In this document: positions 34,922-43,765 of the stretch, piece after piece | Layout of the letters: each line of letters begins with the position of its first letter | How positions within the stretch are numbered: position 1 is the stretch's first letter | Source: Caenorhabditis remanei | Taxonomy: Eukaryota; Nematoda; Chromadorea; Rhabditida; Rhabditidae | Direction of reading: 5' to 3' | Length of the DNA: 64,000 nt | NCBI RefSeq assembly: GCF_010183535.1 | Contig: NC_071332.1 | Coordinates: forward strand, 2,232,001-2,296,000 | Notes under the pieces: model-generated | Told to the model about the DNA's origin: nothing | Databases searched by the model: none | The model's input: only the letters and a program-made list of their open reading frames with translations | Made by a program: the position numbers and the translations under genes

Positions 34922-36275
34922 TTAAAATTTTTTTGCGTTTTGTCCGGCACGTCTTGTACACGGCGTCCTACTAACCGGATGTGTGAAATAGAAATAGCAG
35001 GTGACGATGTGAACACGAATATCGCCAGCGATAGCACTGCAGAACAAAATAACAGATAAATAGGTGTTGGGTATGATTTCCGCAGTCTGAACATTATGTT
35101 TCAATTATGAAGTTTTTCGAATTAGCTAACCGCCGAACATAGATAAATGATTAAAGGAATCAGCATAATTATCATAGTTCCAGTCAGCGTTCTTGCCACT
35201 TTTTGATTCTGAGAGGAGTGGGATTGGCCAGAAGATCTGAAATTATACTCAGTACAGTATTGGTCTAAAATTCAGACATGCAAACCGGGCCGACTGAAGA
35301 GCAGGGCTAAAGAGTAAAAAATCCATAAATTCTAACCATTCTAGCCTGATCCGCTGCATCTAAAAACCCGCAGGAATAGGTCAGTGAGGTAGAATTCGTC
35401 TCGACCTCTACATTTTGATGCAAGTTACAAGCCAGTCCCCGATTTGCAAGTCTGCTAAAAATGATAACTCACGACAACTTTTTCCGTTTACATATTTTCC
35501 AAAACATTGAAATATTCAACCCAATTATAGTAAACGTCACAATCGCGGTAAAAACAAAATTAGCGAATGCGGTCTCTGACTGTAACATAACATTATGCAT
35601 CTTAGAACAACAAGAATGTTTTAAATCTTACTCTGTTATCTCCATGAAATCTTGAAAGTATTAGAATTGCCCCAAATGGAAACGGTTGTTCCATCTGTAG
35701 ACAGAGTCCTTCGGTTACCAAATGAGGTACACTTGCGAGAAAAGGAAAAATGATGAACGGTGGTATGAGGTAGTACAATAACTGAATTTTAAGAAGTATT
35801 TGATTTTATTTAAGATGCAGTGATGCAGTTGCGTTGCGTGAACGTGGAGGTCAGCCCAGTGTCAATCACTACCGTATATTAGAAAACTCACTTTCCCCTT
35901 TTCTTCAGTAGAATTGGAATACAGAATAGCAACTCTTAGTGCGCAAAACAATAATGTAAACAATTGAGCGGAATAGTGTGCCCAATGAAAGAAAAATACT
36001 GTAAATCTCAGCAGAATCGAAATGTTCCAGATCTGCATCAGCAAAAATGACTGGAAAACGTCGAGTCGCAATCCGATATTCTTGATTTTTTGTTTGTTTT
36101 TGAAATAAAAAATTGAGATTTGAATGAATATCAAAGTTCCGATAATATTCAATAGTAGATCAAAAATAGTCATGGATGTGACCCAATTAAATTTGTATTC
36201 GAAATTCATATAAAATGGGACACCTCGGATATTTTGGTATGCAAATGCAGTTGGGTCAAATGTGTCTGGTGGCAT
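34922..36275 (-). CDS. sru-A: Sru-like 7TM chemoreceptor with internal deletion, 303 aa
   Basis: Nematode chemosensory GPCR, best matched by the Sru type (NIRGVPFYMNFEYKFNW at the N-terminus, DIRVHIVTCYFYFTHPV at the C-terminus). Exons: 36275-35892, 35781-35632, 35579-35473, 35236-35131, 35086-34922 (384, 150, 107, 106 and 165 nt), ATG to TAA. Against the 465-nt first exon of its three relatives this one is 81 nt shorter: MQIWNI joins directly to ILLRFTVFFFHW. The lost 27 residues include a membrane segment and the NYCANNNPQ loop with a conserved Cys. The tail also differs (PVSRTPCTRRAG). The frame is open, but folding as a 7TM receptor is doubtful. It is an inverted neighbour of sru-B. Confidence 0.7.
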
Positions 36276-36895
36276 TGCTCTCTGAAACTAAGTTTTCAAA
36301 AAAATCGGGTATTCTTTGTCTAGTGACCATTAGAAACTTACCTTATCAGTTACATTCCACATCTTGCTTGAGCTGTTCTATGATAAGCAGGAGGAACTAA
36401 ATTTTGGTTGAACACATATATGTTATTGAGCTTTCCAGGTATAAAGAAAAGCACAATGAACGGGTAATATTAAATTATTACATATTTTTCTTTTGTCTGA
36501 CTATCGGAAAGTTGGGATTATGAAAAAAATCGAATGTTAAGAAATATAAAAGTATTTCTATTGAAATATTAACCGGGGTGTCAGTATGGTACAGTATTTC
36601 CAGCAACAGCTAATATTTTTAACGAAATTTTATTATTTATCAGTCTTTGATTTACAATTCCAAATTTCTGATAGTCAGACAAAAGAAAAATACGTAGTAA
36701 TTTAATCTATCTCGATAATGATGTGTTCTGTGTTCTGGGAATGCTGAATAAGATATTTTTCAACTAAAATTTAGTTCCTCCTGCTTATCATATAACTGTC
36801 AAGCAATATGTCGAACATATTTGATAAAGTAAGTTTCTAATGATCATTAGACAAAAAGACCTAATTTTTTGTTGAAAATTTAGTTTCAGAGAGCA
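36276..36895. other. Inverted-duplicated region between sru-A and sru-B
   Basis: The two flanks are inverted copies: AGCAGGAGGAACTAAATTTT (about 36,389) against AAAATTTAGTTCCTCCTGCT (about 36,767), and CTGACTATCGGAAAGTT against AATTTCTGATAGTCAG. Each gene thus has its own copy of the same upstream sequence, ending TTTCAGAGAGCAATG at the start codon, a probable trans-splice acceptor. Confidence 0.7.
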
Positions 36896-38188
36896 ATGCC
36901 ACCAGACACAGTTGACCCAATTGCAGTTGCCTACCAAGATATCCGAGGTGTCTCATTTTATATGAATTTCGAATACAAATTAAATTGGGTCACACTCGTG
37001 ACTATTTCTGATCTACTACTGAATATCACCGGCACTTTGATATTCATTCGAATCCCGATATTTTATTTCAAAAACAAACAGAAAATCAAGAATATCGGAT
37101 TGCGACTCGACGTCTTCCAATCATTTTTGCTGATGCAGATCTTTAATATATCGACGCTAATCGGAGAACTTTTAATGTTCAGACTTCCATTCACTGGAAT
37201 TATTACAAACTATTGTGCTAATAAAAATCCGCAAATTCTACTGAGATTCCCAGTATTTTTCTTTCATTGGGCACTCTATTCCGCTCAATTATTTACATTA
37301 TTGTTTTGCGCACTAAGAGTTGCTATTTTGTATTCCGATTGTAACGAAAAAAAGGAGAAAGTGAATGCGGATCTCAAATATATTCAAATAATTTCCGAAA
37401 ATTCAGATAATCTACTACCTCATACCACCGTTCATCATTTTTTCTTTTCTCGCAAGTGTACCTCATTTATTAACCGAAGGACTCTGCCAATAAATGCCAA
37501 TGTTTCCATTTGGTGCAATACTAGTAATCTCAAGATTTTATTTAGATCACAAGGTAAGATTTATTAAATAAGTATGTTCTATTCTAAGACTCAAAATGTT
37601 ATGTTACAGGTAGAGACTGCATTCGCTGATTTTGGTTTTGGCGCGATTGTGACGTTTACTATAATTGGGTTAAATATTTCAATGTTTTGGAAAACATGGA
37701 AACGGAAGAAGTTGTCGTGAGTTATCAATTTCAGCAGACTCTTTACCATTGTGTACGGAATGACATTTTTCATTTCCCGGAATACGAAATCCGGAACCGG
37801 AATGACAAAAAAACCCAAAATTCCAAACAACTGTGCTTTCACTGAATATATTTTCAGAATTGCTGCCCAATCCCAATCCACTCAGAATCAAAAAGTGGCA
37901 AGAACACTGATAGGAACAATGATAATTATGTTGATTCCCTTAATCATTCATCAATTGGGCGTGGTTAGTTATTTGCAAAACTTCAAAAGACTTATAGTAA
38001 AACATAATATTTTGGATTCCAAATTAGTACCTAACGACTATTTCAATTTTATTTTGTTCTTTGGTGCTATCACTAGCGACATTCGTGTTCACATCGTCAC
38101 CTGCTATTTTTATTTTACACATCCAGTTTTCAAGAAGCACGGGATGACGAGGAAGGTAGATGTCACGCAGAGAGTGACAGTTAATTAG
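36896..38188 (+). pseudogene. sru-B: Sru-like receptor pseudogene
   Basis: Exon 1 (36896-37360) is intact, 155 codons, with the same MPPDTVDP start as sru-C. Exon 2 (from 37,407) has an in-frame TAA at 37,491-37,493, after TEGLCQ, where relatives continue TEGLCLQMEQP. Exons 3 and 4 are recognisable (about 37,610-37,718 and 37,859-37,962). The final exon (about 38,013-38,188) retains PNDYFNFILFFGAI and DIRVHIVTCYFYFTHPVFKK, but its splice acceptor is mutated: TTCAG or TTTAG in relatives is TTTTG here. Both the stop and the lost acceptor argue against a working receptor. It is head-to-head with sru-A. Confidence 0.8.
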
Positions 38189-38463
38189 GAAATGTTTGAT
38201 ACTATGTAAGAATAAATAAGTATTGTAATAATTGGACACTGTGTACAAGTCAAGATTGATTTCCCTTTTCGGAGCTGCAAAATAGCCTGCAAAAATACAT
38301 TTTTGGAGCCTAGACACCAGTTGGTTCTTTATAATCTCCAAATGTTCTGAATCATTAGCAAACTCTGATTTCTGCAAGTGTGGTTAACAATTCCTATTAC
38401 TCAATAACTTCAGAAGATAAATTATTTATTTACATCTCAAACATCTTTTTAAAGAAAAAAATC

Positions 38464-38909
38464 TCAGAAATGACTGTGTACAGAAGGTGAGCTATTACTC
38501 AAAGCATCCTCATAGTCCGATGGATCCGCAGAGTGACAAATTCCCTTGAGCCTCCACGAGGTAGGAATTGAACATGGATCAATTTCCAGCACAGCAGATC
38601 TCAGTCTGAAATGATCATTATGAATGGGTAGTTGAAGATAAACTTCTTTTCCGACCCGGCTTTTGAGTGAATCTTAGAGCACGAATTTATTGATTTATTC
38701 AATAGTATTGTCGACGTTTCGGCCACATGGCCATCTTCAGGACAGGACGGTTACCCTACAATTGGTAAAAATGATCGAAGTCACTTGAGTTCACAGCGAT
38801 GCTCCAGAGCTCAAAGATGACTTTGTCGAGCTGGTTCGCAATGTTGCTTGTGATTTTCTTAAAACATTTATATTTAAAAAAAAAAGAACATTTTTTGGTT
38901 ACCCATAGC
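38464..38909 (-). pseudogene. Fragment of the cc-D 3' end
   Basis: Two pieces on the minus strand, 38,776-38,909 and 38,464-38,616, match the end of exon 7 region, intron 7 and the last exon of cc-D (43,766-44,060). The second still reads LEIDPCSIPTSWRLKGICHS to a stop. There is no upstream gene body, so it is a duplicated 3' fragment. It is split by a ~152-bp insert with direct repeats, and its outer end is cut by a terminal-inverted-repeat element. Confidence 0.8.
38617..38768 (-). mobile_element. Short insert with hammerhead-ribozyme-like core
   Basis: The insert is bounded by the 8-bp direct repeat AAATGATC (38,609-38,616 and 38,769-38,776) and interrupts the cc-D fragment, whose intact homologue lacks it. 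On the minus strand it reads CTGAAGA, then GGCC-ATGT-GGCC able to pair, then GAAAC, then GTC. That is the order of a type I hammerhead core as found in Penelope-like elements and retrozymes. An extra U lies before the stem, so the fit is imperfect. No protein-coding part is present. Confidence 0.5.
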
Positions 38910-38910
38910 A

Positions 38911-39059
38911 GAGTTGCATGGAATTCCGACTTCCGACTTCCGACTTCCGGGTGTTTTTCACTTCCGACTTCCGACTTCCGACTTCCGGATAAGGGAAATC
39001 ACTTCCGACTTCCGACTTCCGACTTCCGGATAAGAAATTTTCACTTCCATGCAACTCTG
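38911..39059. mobile_element. Small element with terminal inverted repeats and CTTCCGA tandem
   Basis: Ends are CAGAGTTGCATGGAA and TTCCATGCAACTCTG, perfect inverted repeats. The interior is a tandem of GACTTCC/GACTTCCGG units with three GGATAAG-type spacers. Non-coding, so a MITE-like element. Degenerate relatives lie at about 15,610-15,850 and 17,930. Confidence 0.75.
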
Positions 39060-39093
39060 ACCCAAAGCATTCTCGGGAAGAACCCAATAAGTG

Positions 39094-40305
39094 TCAAAAA
39101 AGTTCTGATTGACTTGTCACTTTCTGCGCGACATCTATCTTTCTGATCATTCCATGCTTCTTGAAAACCGGATGTGTGAAATAAAAATAGCAGGTGACGA
39201 TGTGAACACGAATGTCGTTAGCGATAGCACCGCAGTACAAAAAATAAGATAAATAATTATTAGGTATAATTTCTCCAGTCTAAACATGAAACGTTTATTT
39301 TTAATTTTTCAAAACAACTAACCGCCACGAAAAGATAAACGATTAAAGGAATTAACATAATTATCATAGTTCCCGTCAATGTTCTTGACACTTTTTGAGT
39401 CTGAGTGGATTGGGATTGACCAAGAGATCTGAAAATATATTCAAGTCTACTATGTACAATAAAACTGATAAACTTACGTCATCTTCCGTTCACTTATTTT
39501 CAAAAACATTGCAATATTCAACCCAATTACAGTGAAAGTCACAATCGCGGTTAATAAAAAATTACCAAATGCGAACAGTGGCTGTAACATAACATTCTGC
39601 ATCTTAGAACAGTAACATTTTTCAAATCTTACTGTGTTTTCATCAAAAATTCTCGAAATTAATATAAGTGCACCAAACGGATACGGTTGGTCTATTTGAA
39701 GGCAGCGTCCTTCGCTTAACAAATGAGGTACACTAGCGAGAAAAGGAAAAATGATGAAAGGTGGTATGAGGTAGTAGAATAACTGAATTCTATGAAGTTA
39801 TTTGAATATTTTCTGGAACTTTGCGGTTAGAAAGACTCACTTTCTCCTTTTCTTTGTTAGAACTGGAATACAAAATAACAACTCTTAGTACACAAAACAA
39901 TAATACAAACAATAGAGAGGAGTAGTGTGCCCAATGAAGAAAAAATACTGTGAATCTCAGCAGAACTTGCGGATTATTATTAGCACAATAGTTTGTAATA
40001 ATTCCAGTGACTGGAATTTTGAACATTATAAATTCTCCAATCGTCATACAAATACTCCAGATCTGCATCAGCAAAAATGACTGGAAAACGTCGAGTCGCA
40101 ATCCGTTTTTCTTGATTTTCTGTTTGTTTTTGAAATAAAATATTGGAATTTGAACAAATATCAAAGTGCCGATAGTATTCAATAGTAGATCAATAATAGT
40201 CATGAGTGTGACCCAATTTAATTTATATTCAAAATTCATATAAAACGGGACACCTCGAATATTTTGGTAGGGAACTGGAATCGGGTCAACTGTGTCGGGT
40301 GGCAT
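39094..40305 (-). CDS. sru-C: Sru-like 7TM chemoreceptor, 336 aa
   Basis: Exons: 40305-39841, 39782-39633, 39581-39478, 39428-39323, 39279-39094 (465, 150, 104, 106 and 186 nt), ATG to TGA, all in phase. Marks: IRGVPFYMNFEYKLNW, KNKQKIKKNGLRLDVFQSF, FKIPVTGIITNYCANNNPQ, ALRV-type FCVLRVVILYSSS, YYLIPPFIIFPFLASVPHL, GLNIAMFLK, and DIRVHIVTCYFYFTHPVFKK at the C-terminus. This is the reference intact copy for the cluster. Upstream TTTCAGAGAGCAATG is shared with the other three. Family assignment to Sru rests on motif resemblance. Confidence 0.83.
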
Positions 40306-40976
40306 TGCTCTCTGAAACTAAGTTTTCAGAAAAAAAATTAGGTATTTTTGTCTAATGACCAATAGAAACTACGGCAAGCAGGAGGAACTAAATTTTGGTT
40401 GAACACATATATTATTTAGCTTTTTCAGAACACTGAAAAACTTTTCAGAAAAAAAAATCAGACATAGAAAAACAAATGTATCTAGTTCCTTGTCATGGTG
40501 AGCAATAGGAACGCAATTTCAGAACACAGAAAAACACGATTAACGGGCAAGGAGATTAAATTCTTTCATATTTTTCCTTGCTAATTGAACAAAGGGATTT
40601 TAATAAATCAATTTTAACCGTTGGTGAAAACACTACCACTAGAAGTACTATAGGGACAACAACGAAATAGTCTTTGTGAACTTTCCAGCAGTGCTCGCAG
40701 CTCTGAAAGAGCAACACTAACAACGCTTCCTGCGTTCTTATGGGGTTATTCACCTCCGGAAAAAACGGCGAGAAACGGAAAAAACTGTTTTTTCCGGAGG
40801 TGAATAACCCCATAACACGTGGGAGAGTCTAATCGCGGTGTTGTATGTGACAACGTTACTGCATATCTTTTCATAATCAGTTTCCGATGAAGAAGTTGAT
40901 TGAGCTTGTCCAACTATAAAAAGTCTGACTTGCCTTGTACACTTCTATTAAAATACTCATTTATTCCCAATAAGTG
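40306..40976. other. Intergenic between sru-C and sru-D
   Basis: No gene seen. The sru-C upstream region (40,306-40,570) resembles that of sru-D (42,255-42,440), with CTAGTTCCTTGTCATGGT and AACGGGCAAGGAGATTAAAT in both. A perfect 28-bp hairpin at 40,739-40,814 is listed separately. Confidence 0.55.
40739..40814. repeat. Perfect 28-bp inverted repeat (hairpin)
   Basis: Arms 40,739-40,766 and 40,787-40,814 are exact reverse complements containing GGGGTTATTCACCTCCGGAA, separated by 20 bp. No paralogous copy was noticed in the window. Confidence 0.85.
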
Positions 40977-42254
40977 TCAAAAAAGTTCTGAATGACTTGT
41001 CACTTTCTGTGCGACAGTTATTTTCCTTATCATCCCGTGCTTCTTGAAAACCGGATGTGTGAAATAGAAATAGCAGGTGACGATGTGAACACGAATGTCG
41101 CCAGTGATATCACCGCAGTACAAAACATAGACAAAATAGTCGGTTTTTATGATTTCTAAAGCCTAAACGTTATGTTTAAGATGATTTCCTTTGAATTTTT
41201 TAGAATAACTAACCGTTAAAAATAGATAAACAATTAAGGGAGTCAACATAACTATCATTGTTCCGGTCAGTGTTCTTGACACTTTTTGATTCTGAGTGGA
41301 TTGTGATTGGGCAGCAACTCTGAAAATATATTCAGTGAAATAATGGTCTAAAACTCAGACATGCAAAAACGGGCTTCCCAATTTGCAAGTCTGCTAAAAT
41401 TGATAACTCACGACAATTTTTTTCGCATTCTTATTTTAAAAAACATAGCAATATTCAACCAAATTATAGTAAAAGTCACAATCGCGGTTAATGCAAAATT
41501 ACCAACTGCACACAGTACCTGTAACATAAAATTATGCATTTTGAAGTAGAGAATGTTTTTAATCTTACTAAGTTATCTTCAAAAAATTTCGAAATTATTA
41601 GAATTGCACCGAATGAAAACGGTTGTTCCATTTGTAGACAGAGTCCTTCGGTTAACAAATGAGGTACACTTGCAAGAAAAGGAAAAATGATGAAAGGTGG
41701 TATGAGATAGTAGAATAACTGAATTTTAAAAAGTTCTTTGAATTTAATTTGGATGCAGCGATGCGGTTGCGTTGCGTGCGCATACTCACTTTTTCATTTT
41801 CTTTATTAGAGTTGGAATACAAAATAGCAACTCTTAGTACACAGAACAATAATGTAAACAATTGAGCGGAATAATGTGTCCAATAAAAGAAAAACACTGT
41901 TAATCTCATTAAAACTTGCGGATTATTATTGGCACAATAGTTTGTGAAAATTCCAGTGAATGGAATTTTGAACATTAAAAATTCTCCGATTAGCATCCAA
42001 ATATTCCAGATTTGCATCAACATAAATGATTGGAAAACGTCGAGTCGCAATCCGATATTCTTGATTTTCTGTTTGTTTTTGAAATAAAATATCGGGATTT
42101 GAATGAATATCAAAGTGCCGGTAATATTCAATAGTAGATCAGAAATAGTCACGAGTGTGACCCAATTGAATTTGTATTCGAAATTCATATACATTGGGAC
42201 ACCTCGGATATTTTGGTATGCAAAAGCAATTGGGTCAAATGTCTCGGATGACAT
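40977..42254 (-). CDS. sru-D: Sru-like 7TM chemoreceptor, 337 aa
   Basis: Exons: 42254-41790, 41718-41569, 41518-41412, 41319-41214, 41162-40977 (465, 150, 107, 106 and 186 nt), ATG to TGA, in phase. Same marks as sru-C: IRGVPMYMNFEYKFNW, KNKQKIKNIGLRLDVFQSF, FTNYCANNNPQ, FLASVPHLLTEG, IRVHIVTCYFYF, PVFKKHGMIRK. sru-C and sru-D are tandem copies in the same orientation and share upstream sequence. Looks functional. Confidence 0.83.
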
Positions 42255-43765
42255 TGCTCTCTGAAACTAAAAATTCAACCAAAAAAAACAGGTCTTGAAA
42301 AGCAGGAGTGTCTAGTTCCTTGTCATGGTTAGTAGGAGGAACAGAATTATGATTGTTTGAACAAATTTATTATTCAGCTTTTTCAGAACACTGAAAAACA
42401 CCATTAACGGGCAAGGAGATTAAATTTCTTTGTATTTTTTTCGTTTGACTATTGGATAATTAGATTTTTATAAATCAAGGCTGAGAAATAAATAAATGTC
42501 CATAAGAACTTTACCCGTTGCTGAAAACACTGTCACGAGAAGCGTACTACTTTAGGGTGCGCAACAAAAAGTACAAAGGGAAAATTGATTTTAAAGTTGT
42601 TTACCCCGTATTGTCGGTCGTTCGGTTTTTTGGACCAGTTTGTTGAAAATTTTGCGGACACAAAATATTGAATTTAAAAAATCGGCCATTACAACATGCA
42701 TGTCTTGGCACAGTGCCAAGATTTCCAAGAGCTCATTTTCTCGTGCTGAGAGGTCTCTGCAGATGTAAACGTTCAAACAATAAATAGCAATCTCGTATGA
42801 ATACCCTTTTTTCTTGATGATACAGATATTGGTCATGCCTCAGGTCAGCCTACAGAAGTAACACGTTTGACATGACGGCTAGCTTCAATAAAAAGTTATC
42901 TGGTTAAAAGTACTTATTTTTAGAACAAAGAAGACCAAACTGTAGTGAAAGACCCACATATCATTTTAGTACTTGCAATTGTCCAGAGACAAAAGATTAC
43001 TTTCGCAACACTGATGTAGTTTTTTTTCAGTACGAGTGAGGTTTATGTGTTGCTCTAGACATACAGTACTGGCCGTAAAGAACGCGACATTTATAGTGTT
43101 TAGTTAAAAATGGTCAACTTTGAGGCTGTGAGACGACTTCCCTGGTGGTATCACAATATCGACTGCTTATGGAATGTATAGATGACAAGTAGAGCTTCAT
43201 TTTTGTAGTTGACAACTTTTTTGTACGGGCACATCCTAAGAAGTTATCCATCGTCAAAGAAATTTCTTGCAATTTTCGCCTTTTTTCAGTGCAAAAAAGA
43301 GAGATTTTGGAGCTGTTTACTTTGACGATTGATAACTTTTTAGGATGTGCCCGTACAAAAAAGTTGTCAACTACAAAAATGAAGCTCTACTTGTGATCTG
43401 CATAATCCATAAGCAATAAATATTGTGAGACTATCAGGGAGGACGTGTCACACTCACAAAATTGACCATTTTCAACTAAAAACTATAAGTATCGCATTCT
43501 TTGTGGCCAGTACTGTAGCTCGTTTTGAGAGAATATCACAAAATTTGATCAATTTCTGATTAGGTAATTTGATCGATTCTGATTAGGTCTCGAGGTCATT
43601 ATAAGGATTTGAAAACTAATATAGCTCGATAGTGGAAAATGTTGTGTTGCATTAGCAAACTAACTAATTTAGCTCTGATTTCTGCAAATGTGGCTAACAA
43701 TTCCTGATACTCAATAACTTACAGAAGATAAATTATTTATTTACATCTCAAACATCTTTAAAATC
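42255..43765. other. Intergenic with Tc1-like element
   Basis: No supported gene. The first ~180 bp is the sru-D upstream region. A frame at 42,591-42,836 (minus, 81 aa, from an ATG) has no splice or homology support here and is left uncalled. A Tc1/mariner-type element follows at 43,064. Confidence 0.5.
43064..43514. mobile_element. Non-autonomous Tc1/mariner-like palindromic element
   Basis: The element starts CAGTACTGGCC and ends GGCCAGTACTG, flanked by TA on both sides, the target duplication of Tc1/mariner. The ends resemble Tc1 termini. The 451 bp form a long imperfect palindrome with arms containing TTTTTGTAGTTGACAACTTT and GGATGTGCCCGTACAAAAAA. No transposase is encoded. Confidence 0.82.

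Noticed and set aside
42591..42836. 81-aa minus-strand ORF from an ATG
   Set aside because: Protein-like composition, but no splice partners, paralogue or upstream signal; left uncalled.
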